A program made the position numbers and the translations under genes. Positions 11,849 to 22,545 of a DNA stretch of 64,000 nt are shown here, piece after piece (the first letter of the stretch is position 1; every line of letters begins with the position of its first letter). The notes under the pieces are model-generated. The model did no database searches and was not told the DNA's origin. It saw nothing but the letters and a program-made list of their open reading frames with translations. Origin of the DNA: Perca fluviatilis (lineage: Eukaryota > Chordata > Actinopteri > Perciformes > Percidae); contig NC_053116.1 in the NCBI RefSeq assembly GCF_010015445.1, forward strand, positions 3,198,068 to 3,262,067. The letters run 5' to 3'.

Positions 11849-13288
11849 GTCATTTAGCAACAGAAGGTGCTACACATAAGACCAGCTGTTCTAGAAAGCT
11901 CTGGACCTTAGCTATCATGTAGAGATGGTCACCAAAGTTTACCTACTGTAAGCACTGTCAAATATGGTAATAAGCTATTTTCACCTGTTTAACGATTAGA
12001 TTTTTAAAATCTGATGACACCAGTGTGTTCCCCATCCCAAAAAACAGGGTGTATCCAAAATTCTACACTACCAACTTCTACATATGAGAAATATACCAAT
12101 ATATTTAAAAACTACAACTCCCACTATAGACGCGGCCCAGAATCTGTTACAAAGCTGGTTCACTTGTAGTTCTTCCGGGGTGGGTGGGAGGACGTGTTCG
12201 GCTTCGTTCCATTTCAGATTGATGCTACGCCCGGCCCGGCTGAGAACACAGTACATGAGACAAATACATGAAACTGTATTTTATTATTATTGCTATGTTT
12301 ATTGTTTAACTCCTCAAATACAACGTTAGACAAAACATCAATATTACGAATATTAGGTATTTGTATCTTTTCTAACCCGCCGAGCGTATTACGCGTCACT
12401 TCCGGAGTCTTCAGCTGATTTTTTAAACGGTGCATAACTTACTGGAACATAACTGAGCAACATGTTGTTGCTGGTGACAAAACCACTGATTATATATATT
12501 ATATTTATTACATGGCTTGCTTGAATTCTAATGTAGAATACGGTCTGTTATTTTCTTGATAACAGACCGTTGCTAAGTATAACACACCGTTGCCATGCAT
12601 AGCAGAGCGTTGCCATGGACGCAGTTCTGTTCCCTCTGGAGGAGAGCTATCAATCGATCCGCTGAAAGAAGATTGGCGTCGGGGTCCTGATCACCCCGTC
12701 GTTGTTGTAGTCGCTATAACAACGCTCTACATGATCCCTAACGTACATTGAAGCGATACAGGCGTTATAGACCCGCTGATCGCTGTCTGATTCTGTGAAT
12801 GAATGCCGCGCATTGCGTGCGGGACATCGGCTTTGAATGCGTCAGCTCGCTCATATTGTAACCTATTTTTCTGTCTTATTTACTGTAATATTTACTGGTA
12901 ATAAGACCGAAATAATATTATTAAAATAAAGAAATGCATACCATGATAACAGCTAAATACATGTTGAAAGATGTAGCGTTATAGTTTTAAAAATATCAAT
13001 AAACAACAAAGCAATCCAGCTTCCCTGGCCGAAATAGACCGAAATAATAACATTAAAAGAAATACATATAAACCGTGATAAGATCTGGTGAATAAATGTT
13101 GATTAAAACAGCGGTTATTGGGCTAAAAATACCAATAATATCAAAGCTGTATCCAGCTTCTCTGCTGCAGCCCGACTGGCAGAAAGTTTCGTGCTGTGAT
13201 TACGTAAGATGCTTCTCATTGAAATACATTAGTATAAAAAACGTGACCCCAATCTTCAAAATAACGTGAGGGTATCACGTTCTAATAG
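11849..13288. repeat. Long palindromic element, right arm
   Basis: A 1440-bp reverse-complement match to 2242-3183 plus 9728-10226, which total 1441 bp. The two arms are nearly identical by eye, with scattered single-base and small indel differences such as accaacttctac versus agaagttggtag. The LINE target position (about 12355-12370) is uninterrupted here. A single transcript through both arms would fold into a hairpin longer than 1.4 kb. Confidence 0.88.
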
Positions 13289-13716
13289 ATTTAATTTCGT
13301 AATGCCATCACGAACTGACGTGAGACTGGGTTGTATTAGCATATACGTTTAAGTCAGTTTAAATTAAACAAATAAATAGGCATATGCACTGGTGTGTCCT
13401 ATGTGTTCCTGTCAGTGTTATGTGGAATTATCATTTCAATATTATTGTAGTGCACTGTATATGCCCAGGGAGATGGAAATTAGAAATTCAAATTATAAAA
13501 GGTTGGTGTCTCCCCTTTAGTCTACATAACATGTCATAGCATGTTACCACTTTATGTAGGCTACAACTGTTCATTTATCATAAAGACTGAAACTCAACTT
13601 CTAATAAATCAGAAAACAAACACACCAAAAATATGAACTAAATACAAAATATAATGTAGGCTATAGCCTATGGCATAAGTCTCTCGAAAAGAAACGGGTA
13701 TATCTCATAGACTAAT

Positions 13717-13719
<3 letters not shown>
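13289..13719. other. No gene recognised
   Basis: AT-rich flank to the right of the palindrome. No open frame or repeat identified. Confidence 0.5.

Positions 13720-13757
<38 letters not shown>
13720..13757. repeat. (GT)n microsatellite
   Basis: A run of about nineteen GT units. Confidence 0.95.
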
Positions 13758-13760
<3 letters not shown>

Positions 13761-14602
13761 TTGAGTTTAACTCCGAAAAGACAGTTAACCACGTGTTGTG
13801 ATATTTAAACAAATGATCCGAAACGGCGAAATAAAAGCCTCTTATTTACGGGACCGGTCTAAAAGACCTCCGTCTTACAGCGGGATCTCCGAGTGTGACT
13901 GTCCGAGCGCCGAGCAAGCGGCCCCGGCAGGCGCAAGCTGGCGGCCGCGTCATTTTATGGAGTTTGTGACTGTTAAATGCCGACCATTCTACATTACACA
14001 CTAATTCACGGCTGTGTTTATGCTCGGTGTTTACAGCCCACCAAGCGCTAATGCTAGTATGCGTTAGATGAACTTTACGGAGCCTATACAGTGTGTGTAC
14101 TAAATGTAGCCTGTTTCGTATGTCGTTTTTATATAATTTCGTTTTTATATATGTTAAATGTGTAACACCACTTGAGTCAACGTGAAACGTTGTTTCGTGT
14201 ATATGGTTGAAATGACAATAAAACACGCTTGAGTTGAGTTGAATGCCTCTGTCGGTCTGTCAAGCGGTAGGCGTGGCTTGGGAGTGGACTCAAAGCAACG
14301 AAGCAGGTGCATTCTGGGATTTGGTGTTTTTCATCCATATAAGACCAAAACACATTTTCTGGCTTTTCTCGGCCTAGAAGGCACCAATTTCAATTTTTTT
14401 TTCACATTTCTACTACATAAGTGACCCAATTTAAAGATATATTCAGCTTTCCAGCGGTGAAATATTCCTTTAAATAACAAATGCACCTGTGCCCATCTTT
14501 GTGCCCATGGGCGTGCTGGTCTTACAGGGAGGTGTTCAGGTGAATTTTTGGCGTATTGCTTCTTGAGGCAGCGGGAAGTGATCACACCATTGACCAAAAA
14601 AA
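13758..14602. other. Intergenic, unassigned repeat-like sequence
   Basis: Positions 13790-14230 form a unit ending in gacaataaaacacgcttgag followed by ttgagttgaa. An aataaa signal plus a short tandem tail resembles a retroelement 3' end on the plus strand, but no coding part is found. Positions 14440-14480 (gaaatattcctttaa) resemble the terminus of the TTAA MITE at 28963. Confidence 0.35.
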
Positions 14603-15910
14603 AAAACGGGTAAGGCTATTTGCACCCCTGGTACAATTAGCAGTGTATGCTATTTGTACCCTGGTGAAATTCGAAATGAATGCAATTTTCCGTACCGCGT
14701 GCACACAGCAATGTGTTCTATTAATACCCCGTCTGGTACAAATATCAATGTATGCTATTTGCACCCCTTTGCATTTACAGTACCTTGGCATATAGTTACA
14801 CACAGTTATCCATACTACTCATGTATTACACCTTTTTGCAATATTATCGCCCTGACATTCTTACCCTAACCATAACCAATCCCACTCCTGTTGCCTAAAC
14901 CTAACCAACCCAACCAGAGCAGGCATATTCATGAGTCTTCCCCTACCACCCTGCAAAAAACAACAAAAAAAATTCACGTTCGCGGGCCCTGACTTGCCCA
15001 ATTGCATGCAATCCAAAATTTAAAAAATAAGATCACCTCACAGAGGAATCAAACTCCAAATTCCCATACCAAAGGTAAGCATACTAACCACTCACCTAGC
15101 AGTTCTTACGGAACATTGTATAACTGTTTACCACTTGGTTTCTTCAAGCCTCGGTTGCTAGGTAACGGTACTGTATACAAAAAATGATGATTTCGGTGCA
15201 CGCGAGCAACGTGTTTTTGTTGTTACGTCACAGGGTTGTGGTGGCAAATTTTATTTTAACCATTTGTTTTTAATAATATTGACCATTTGTTTAAAGATTG
15301 TTTTAAACCTCCACATAATCCTGTTCCTTCCTGTAGACTTAAAGGCACCAGAGAGAGCGCTGGCCTTGTAGACTGTGAGCAATAGCATAAGTTATTTTCG
15401 CTAAAGAAATTGCAGCTCCTCATTTGTTTATTTCTCGCAGATAAAGTGAAGAAGGCTATAATACTGTCTGAACCGTATCTCTTTCTGTCTCCAGAGATAA
15501 GCAGGTGTTTAGTCTAATGTAGGAGACACTGGAGCAGAATGGAAGGTTGTAAAATCATCTAACTGTCTATGGTATTTTTTAGAAAAGTGGCAGCATGCTA
15601 AAGATATTTGAAGAGGGGTGGCTTAATGGAGTTTCTTCACTATAAGATGTTTTGATTTTTAGGTTTCTAGTTGGGAAAGACATTTTCAGTTGTGCTGCGT
15701 GTACCTTTGAAACTGTGTTTTCTCCATTTGCAAATGTAAATAAATACTCAAAGACCAAATTTTGGTTTAATTCTCAAACGGTCATTATTCGTTTTCATTT
15801 GATCATTGATATTTCTAAACGCTGCTGCTTCTTAGGAAAACTTCCACGACAGAGTGTGAATAGCTCAGCTGTGTGGCCGAGGCTATTCGTACCGGGGGTG
15901 CAAATAGACA
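14603..15910. mobile_element. Unassigned DNA element with tRNA-like module (copy 1)
   Basis: The ends read ggctatttgcacccctggtac at 14613 and the inverse gtaccgggggtgcaaatag at 15888. Further copies of the ctatttgcacc/gtacc unit lie just inside the left end, at 14640-14770. The sequence matches 52368-53153 in reverse complement. A tRNA-like module lies at 15045-15100 (minus strand). About 630 bp from 15228 to 15858 is absent from the other copy, where the flanking words join directly. The A-run at 14595 and again after 15918 may be a target duplication, but it is ambiguous because of the homopolymer. The superfamily is not assigned. Confidence 0.6.
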
Positions 15911-16024
15911 CTCCGAAAAAAAACTGGTCTAAAGTCAATAACGCAGCATTTCATTGTTATTTTAACAGCAAATTAGTAAAATGTGCCTAAACTTATGCAC
16001 AGCGCATGCACACTATGCTTGTTA

Positions 16025-16060
16025 TACACACACACACACACACACACACCACACACACAG
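16025..16060. repeat. (CA)n microsatellite
   Basis: CA run with a single CC interruption, adjacent to the start of the hAT fragment. Confidence 0.95.
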
Positions 16061-16063
16061 GCC

Positions 16064-16867
16064 CCCACGCGAGGGGACAAACGGGTCTGTTGTCCCGGGC
16101 CCACAGTAGGGGGGCCCAGAACTGGGCCCTCATTAAATTATGGAAGAATTAAAAATCTTTTTTTTAAATAGGCCTATTTGTGGAAAAAAATATGTAGCAT
16201 AATATTTGAATTACATAAAAGCGTTTTATTTGTTTTCTTCCTAATTGTCCTGGAAATGGTGGTCAAGAACCCCCCCACCCCCAACATAAAAATGGTTTGG
16301 CCTCTGATCAAAATTTGATATTGTCACTTGATTTGAAGTTCAGTACGCTCAAAATGTCCGGTCAGCACAAGTCCGGAGCTCGGAAAAGGAAAGAAAAGAG
16401 AAGAAGAAAATAGAGGCCTTAGAGATTTTCTAAACAAATATTTAAAAAAAAGTGGTGACGGTGAAGCTGGAACTGTCAACGTAGAGCAAGGTAAGAAACA
16501 GCGCAGCCAACGTTTACGAGCCATGTAACGTAACGTAACAGGCCAGCTCTCATGTTAACGTCCATTAGCTTGTATAAAAGCCTGACACAACACGTTAACT
16601 TTGACAGAAACAGTTGAGTTTGGTAGCTCCATCAGTAAGGATGAGACAGAGAGAGATCCAGCTGCAGTCAGGTGACAGAGAGAGTGATGCGGGGGGGCTC
16701 GCTGCCCTGTCGGAGAGTCTGAGCAGGATGGATCAGAGACTGATTACACACTTAATTTCAGTGAGAGATGTGAGGAGAGGAAGAGCAAGGGAAAAGGAGA
16801 GATCTGGCCGCGAGGGGGGGGCCCATCTAAGATCTCGTCCCGGGCCCAGGCAAGACTGTCAGCTGGC

Positions 16868-16870
<3 letters not shown>
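16064..16870 (+). mobile_element. hAT transposon 5' part, ZMYM1-like (copy 2)
   Basis: A GC-rich terminus (gacaaacgggtctgttgtcc at 16076) is followed by two apparent coding exons. Exon 1 starts with ATG at 16354 (MSGQHKSGARKRKEK) and ends at 16490 before gtaag. It needs a one-base shift inside an A/G-rich run to continue into RGLRDFLNKYLKKSGDGEAG. Exon 2 runs from 16608 (after an AG) to 16671 before gtgac, encoding TVEFGSSISKDETERDP. The arrangement fits the N-terminus of ZMYM1-like hAT transposases. The catalytic and dimerisation parts are missing. Confidence 0.65.

Positions 16871-16958
<88 letters not shown>
16871..16958. repeat. (CA)n microsatellite
   Basis: About 44 CA units without interruption. 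It produces misleading HTHTHT and CVCVCV reading frames on the two strands. Confidence 0.97.
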
Positions 16959-16960
<2 letters not shown>

Positions 16961-17002
16961 GATGCGCAGACTACATGCTACAATTACAGACTTCTACATG
17001 CT

Positions 17003-17066
17003 TTGTAAGTGGGAAAACCTGCAAAATCGGCAGTGTATCAAATACTTGTTCTCCCCTCTGTATACT
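17003..17066. mobile_element. Tc1-like terminal repeat fragment
   Basis: The sequence gtgtatcaaatacttgttct followed by ccc and a TA-containing end resembles the outer end of a fish Tc1-like inverted repeat (compare the outer ends of the Tc1 element at 25324-26928). There is no partner end or transposase nearby. Confidence 0.5.
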
Positions 17067-18193
17067 GGTAAATGCTGAATTGTCGTCTTGCCTGTTTGCC
17101 TTGAGACTACAGGAATAATATTGTGTGTAAGTGTGCAGTGCACATGATTTGTTAATTGTAGCCTTTAGGAAATACCAGTATCCTTATTACCTGATTTACT
17201 TGAATTTCTTTTGTAATTGTCAAATTAATGTTTATCTGTTATATATTACTCTGTAATTTAAGCAGTGGTAGGCCTACCCCTCACCCCCACGGGTTAGAGT
17301 ACTTATATGTATCGTTTGTTAGGTATGTAATCATTAACTTGGTTGATGTTATATGTTGATTAACTGTATTGTAATTTGTGTCTTTTTCTGTTTTATCATT
17401 TATAGAAAAAAACATAATCGTCAAGCCTCATCATCTGCTTCTGCCCTGTATGAATAATGAGTAAATAAATTGCTTAAACGGAAACATCTGTTGTCCATAC
17501 ATTCTTGCTGGTATACCATGGTGATGCTCAACTCATAAAACCCAACCCAAATATGGATTCTATGTCCAAATTGCACTGAACAATTTGATGTTTCAAGTTG
17601 AAAAATAGTGTTCAGTGCAAAAGAAATGCGACGTGGGATTAATAAAGAATATTCTTTAGTAGAAGAACAGAGGTCTACAATGGGGAACACTTGGTAAACT
17701 ATGGTATCACGGTAATAATGGTCAACAGATCAGGACGATTTTGGCATTCTTTAATCGAGGATCAGCTTTTGCATGCCCTGCACCACAAACACACCGCTAG
17801 ACTGCCTAGATGCCAGGACTTAAAAACCAAGATGGATGCAGCCACTCAACAGTGTCTGTCCAGATCGTAGCTTGCCAGCCCTTGGCAACAATTAAAAAAG
17901 TCTGTCTTTCTTAGTCACCCGTTTTTTACAGAAGCAGATTACTCCAATTCTCCACACTTGTTCCATGATTTCACCAGGAAAAAAGATTGACTATAAACCA
18001 CAAGAGGCATCACAAAGTTTAGTTTTTATCAAAGATTGACTATTAACCACAAGAGGCGCCACTAAGGCTAGTTTTGGTTGTCCAGCGAGGAATTTGAGAC
18101 TGTTTATTCTTCGGTTGGGGGGTTTGCTGGGATCCTAAAGAACTGTTTTGGTGTTGAGAGAAATGACTAATTTGCTGTAGTAAGTTAAATGTA
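17067..18193. other. Intergenic with one short tandem duplication
   Basis: No gene is recognised. A unit of about 57 bp is present twice at 17978-18085 (aagattgactat-aaccacaagaggc). An 89-codon minus-strand open frame near 17421-17690 has no recognisable domain. Confidence 0.45.
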
Positions 18194-18197
18194 TTAA

Positions 18198-20182
18198 AGG
18201 GGTGATAGAATGATTATATAGGGTATTTCACACTGTTCCTTATGGTCTCCTAATGGGGTATGTAACATTGGTTGGGCTGAAAATGGCCTGGTTGATATTT
18301 TACTGGCCCTTATGCATCCCTGTGTTTTGGCCCTATTTGTAACAAGAGCTTTTCTTCCAAATATGGTATGGTCATGAATATTTAGATGAGCTGCGCGGTG
18401 ATTGGTTGAGCGACTTGCCATACGCAGACATTAGAGACCGCGCTGATTGGTTGAGCGAATCCCCAATACACTTACATATACATATATAATACACATTAGA
18501 GAAGCGACAGAATCTCATATTCCAGACACTGCAATGTTTCATTACCAAATTCACTTCTGAGACCTTTTTAAGCGGAAATCAACTATATAAAGCTTCAAAT
18601 ATGGGGGGCTTTTACAAAATTCTAATGTAGCTACGTGCAATTTGGTAAGACGTGTCGGACTTTAGGAGCTCCACACAGTCCGACGAGAAAGCGGCAGCCT
18701 GCTGGGCTCCATACCCAGCGCAAAGTCACCCTTTGTGGATACTGGCACACGGGGCTCCGCTGGCCAGCTGCCGGCATAACTATATCTATAAATAATACAT
18801 TTACGGTTTTGGATGTCCCAATGTCTTATAAAGCTAACCGTTGTGTCCGATTTGATTTTAAGGCATTTTTATGAACGTGGACGCTCTTTGTAGGACAAGC
18901 AGCTGCTTGCTATATGTCCCATTCATTACAATGGGGAAATACCGCAGCTAGCTAGCTACACTTTCGCCATAACTAAATTATATTTACTGTTTGAATTTCG
19001 TCACACCACTTATACAACTCATTCCCTAATGTCTTATAAAGCTAACCGTTGTGTCCGATTTGATTTTTAAGCATTTTTATGAACGCGAGGCGTCTTTGTA
19101 GGACCAGCAGCTGCTTGCTATATGTCCCATTCATTACAATGGGGAAATACCGCAGCTAGCTAGCTACATTGTCGCCATAACTAAATTATATTCACAGTAT
19201 GAATTTCGTCACGCTACTTATACAACATCATTCCCCAATGTCTTATAAAGCTAACCGTTGTGTCCGATTTGATTTTAAGGCATTTTTATGAACGCAAGGC
19301 GTCTTTGTAGGACGAGCAGCTGCTTGCTATATGTCCCATTCATTACAATGGGGAAATACCGCAGCTAGCTCACTTTCGCATAACTAAAGTATATTTACAG
19401 TTTGAATTTCGTCACGGCATGAATATTACAGGTTCCTCAAGGTCTTACAAAGCTTAGCTAACACTTGTCCGATTTCGGATTTCAATTGAATGTATTTTTG
19501 TGAATGTCAGAGTTAGGAGGAGGCTAGCTAGCTCTCATTGATGGACTCCATCTCACCGCGGCTCTATCAATGAGACTCGCGGACAAGAGGCGTTTATTTC
19601 CCGATTGTTTGTTTAAATAACTCAACACACATACCCATTATAAGATTAACTGGAACCTGCGGGCTGCGGTAAAAGATTGCGGGCGTAACAAGCTCGCTGA
19701 CACTGCGGTCAGGGCGGCGATGTAGCAACCCAGGCAGCACCAACACCGGCACTAAACTCCGACACACAGTCGGAGAAAATTTGCAATTAGCCATCCTTTT
19801 TCGTAAAGCGGCCCATATTTGAGCTTTATATGGTTGATTTCTCGCATAAAAAAGTTTCAGAAGTGAATTTTGTAATGGAATAGCAGAGATCTGCGTGACC
19901 TAGCTAGATTCAGAAAACTACCTGATCTCAGGTCAGTTGTGTAGCCTATGTAAATGTTGGGGCGTGACTGTTCTCTTAAGGTTCCGGATTTTGAGATGCT
20001 TGCGCAAGCAACTCAGCTTTGTTGGGATTCGCCCGTTTTCAGCGGCAGTTTCAAAATATGAGATTTTCATAGTAAAGGGGTGTCAGTGGGATTTTGAGCT
20101 TCTATGTATGTCCTATTTACCCACCGAACTGTCGTTATTCAACTATGACAGGGTAAAATCGGTTTTGCATTCTATCACCCCT
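18198..20182. mobile_element. TTAA-target DNA element, non-autonomous (copy 1)
   Basis: The ends read aggggtgatagaatg and catctatcacccct-type inverse (cattctatcacccct at 20168), flanked by TTAA at 18194-18197 and 20183-20186. A TTAA duplication is used by the piggyBac and Kolobok superfamilies; the AGGG terminus does not have the usual CCC start of piggyBac, so I lean towards Kolobok-like. No transposase frame is visible. The interior carries 207-bp tandem repeats. A second copy lies at 48512-51456 in the same orientation. Confidence 0.8.
18740..19500. repeat. Tandem repeat, ~207-bp unit, about 3.5 copies
   Basis: The word aatgtcttataaagctaacc recurs at about 18821, 19028 and 19236, giving a period of 206-208 bp. 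Each unit also has tgtcccattcattacaatgg and a gctagctagct block. The last unit is degenerate. The array lies inside the TTAA-target element and also occurs in its second copy. Confidence 0.88.
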
Positions 20183-20186
20183 TTAA

Positions 20187-20378
20187 GCATAAGACATATT
20201 TTAGTTACTTTGTTTGCTTAGTTATTTTTGTAAACAAAAACAAGACGGTGTGCAGTTCTATTATCTGAGCAACTACAAGTATCAGATTGGTACTCGGTAT
20301 CGGCAGATATTCAATATGTGAAAGATCGGGATCGGATTGGGAGTCAAAAAAGCTGATTGGGACATCCCTACTGCTAAC
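20187..20378. mobile_element. hAT-type terminal fragment
   Basis: The stretch ends in agctgattgggacatcccta (20350-20369), the inverse of a tagggatgtcccaatcagct terminus with the gatcggatcgg-rich subterminal sequence typical of one hAT group in fish. The matching left end was not found. Confidence 0.45.
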
Positions 20379-20990
20379 CAGGCCCGGCGCCAGGGTAGAA
20401 TAGCTAAGGGGGCAGATCAAAATTGCGAGAGGGGGATTTTTTTTTTTTAATTGAAGGCTACCGTAGCTGTAGAACTGCGTGGTGCTAGAGAGTTGATTGC
20501 AATATACAATCTCAATGCTAGATGGGAGAAGTTCCTACACATTGGACCTTTAAGTTGTCCATTATTTATCCCTTTTTTTTTTAAATAAGTATGACTTGAC
20601 AAAGTAACTATCTAAAAGTCCGTTTACGCACACACACGCACACACACACACACAGCTGGGACTGCGCTCTCTCAGTGCGTGCTCCTGGTTGTAGACGTTT
20701 CTGTCCCGTAATGGTTGAGCCGACACTAAAGAATAACATATTTATAATAAGCTTAGCTAGTCCAGTAAGCTTAAGTTAGGAACTGCTAACGTTAACATGA
20801 GTTAGGTCTAACTAGGTATCTAACTAGATACTAATTTGTATCACTAGACTGTAATTGTAAGCACTTGTCACGGCAGCGTCTGACGACGGCTGCGCTGCAA
20901 TGTTACGGGTAGGTGGGTGCTCCTCGTCATCAGATGAAGATTCCTCATCAGATTAAAATGACAGGTCATTGATCTCTCCCCGATCTGATT
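20379..20990. other. Intergenic, possible second hAT terminus
   Basis: Begins with caggcccggcgccagggt (20380), which looks like a hAT terminus facing right. A CA run lies at 20627-20655. No coding sequence seen. Confidence 0.35.
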
Positions 20991-20995
20991 CTCCT

Positions 20996-21412
20996 TAATG
21001 CTGCGTTTACACGTGGCCGGCTATTTTCATAAACTGACATTTCAACCTCTCAGTTTTCAGAAAAGTGTTCGTTTATATGTACCCGTGTATATATGCCGTC
21101 AATGCCGCCAAAAGCACGCCAGACCTGTAGGTGGCAGTGTAACGAGAAGCTCAAGCCCACGTTAGCCAATCAGAATCCCGACAATAGCAACAACAGCAAC
21201 CAATCCCGTCCTCTTTCTCTCTCTCGGCTGCCTAAACCTCCGTTTGTCTCAGTTTACATGCAAACGTGCAAACAAAGTTTTCCAAAATCTCCACTTTGGC
21301 CGGAGTTTTTAGAAATAATCGTTTTCTGTGATAAAAACGGGGTTTTCGTGTAAATGAGAGGCCAAACCGCAGGAAAATATCTGCATCTTCCCTTCGTGTA
21401 AACGGGGCCTAA
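20996..21412. mobile_element. Possible MITE with GTTTACACG ends
   Basis: The left end ctgcgtttacacgtgg (21001) and the inverse cgtgtaaacggggcctaa (21395-21412) are imperfect inverted repeats enclosing about 400 bp. The flanking ttaa and taaa are too degenerate to prove a target duplication. The 86-codon frame inside shows no domain. Confidence 0.4.
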
Positions 21413-21424
21413 ATCTCTGATAAT

Positions 21425-21540
21425 TAGAGATGCACTGATTACAACTTTCTAGGCCGATTCTGATTTCCGATATTTCATTGAGTTTGACCAGCCGATACCG
21501 ATTTTAGCCGATTCCGATTTCATATTTTCTAACCACTTTA
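21425..21540. mobile_element. hAT-like terminal fragment (GATGCACTGATT type)
   Basis: Starts tagagatgcactgattac (21425) and continues with repeated ccgattctgatttccgat words, the usual subterminal composition of this hAT end. The opposite end is absent. Confidence 0.4.
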
Positions 21541-21749
21541 CAGCACACACAAAGTAGCAGAAACCTTGGTGAATTCAGTAACGTTATATGATAGGAGAAC
21601 ACTGACCTGAACATGGCTGCTATCAGAGTCCCAGTGTGCTGCTGGTCTTCTGGGGACCTCGTTGCTCCGCTGCTCCGGGTTCTGGTTGTCCTCCTCCATT
21701 CTTCTCTGGTCCTGAAATCCAGCAGATCTCCACTGGGGCTGCTGGACAC

Positions 21750-21850
21750 TGCGGCTTCTCTTCTTCTTCTCTTATTTAATGGTGGATTGCAAACAACTTG
21801 TAGGTGCATAGCGCCACCTACCGTACAGGAGTGTGTAACATCATGTTATT
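21750..21850. repeat. (CTT)-adjacent fish repeat motif
   Basis: A cttcttcttctc run followed by tttaatggtggattgcaaac and gcatagcgccacctaccgta. A very similar arrangement (CTT run, gttaacggcgga, actaccgccacc) occurs at 61921-62022, so this is a repeated sequence rather than a gene. Confidence 0.5.
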
Positions 21851-22082
21851 TTACACTGATCTCATCCTACCTTGTTACTATCGTACTGTATACTTTCTGT
21901 CCAAATATGAAGTTTAAAAAGCTTTTTCCATCCAGATACTTCTTTATGTCTTGCAATTTAACTTGGTTGCTAAGAGATGCATGTTGGGCAATTTAGCATA
22001 CTTAGCTTATAAACAGGGGAAATAAAGATGTTCTATTTAAAATTAATAGGAATTGAAAACAATAATATAACAAATTTCACAA

Positions 22083-22089
22083 CCCCCCC

Positions 22090-22120
<31 letters not shown>

Positions 22121-22127
22121 ACACAGA
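22083..22127. repeat. Poly(C) then (AC)n
   Basis: About 26 C residues followed by an AC run. The exact length may be unreliable in an assembly. Confidence 0.9.
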
Positions 22128-22139
22128 AAAAAAGCCATC

Positions 22140-22540
22140 ACATAAGTCCAAAAAGATTTTAATTTGGCATTTCCACATAACACTCAACAGTCACAATGAT
22201 TCCTGAGCGAGAGAGAGAGAAGGGGAAACATTCCACTAATTAACCCTGACAAAGCACACCTGTGAAGGTAAAACCATTTCAGGTGACTACCTCATGAAGC
22301 TCATTGAGAGAACACCAAGGGTTTGCAGAGTTATCAAAAAAAGCAAAGGGTGGCTACTTTGACGAATCTAAAATATAAGACATGTTTTCAGTTATTTCAC
22401 ACTTTTTTGTTAAGTACATAATTCCATATGTGTTCATTCATAGTTGTGATGCCTTCAGTGAGAATCTACAATGTAAATAGTCATGAAAATAAAGAAACAT
22501 ATTGAATGAGAAGGTGTGTCCAAACTTTTGGCCTGTACTG
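22140..22540. mobile_element. Tc1-like element remnant
   Basis: The 3' portion of a Tc1-like transposon as commonly found in fish. It ends in gtgtccaaacttttggcctg followed by tactg and a TA dinucleotide at 22541-22542, which fits the Tc1 terminal repeat and TA target. Inside is the familiar aagcaaagggtggctacttt stretch. No DDE motif remains. It directly abuts the hAT element starting at 22546. Confidence 0.7.
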
Positions 22541-22545
22541 TACAC

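Noticed and set aside
16614..17078. 154-codon frame with a His-Thr repeat, and its Cys-Val antisense partner
   Set aside because: It is a translation of the (CA)n microsatellite and adjoining hAT sequence.
18740..19500. Regularly spaced repeats reminiscent of a CRISPR array
   Set aside because: The 207-bp units are contiguous with no unique spacers and lie in a eukaryotic transposon.
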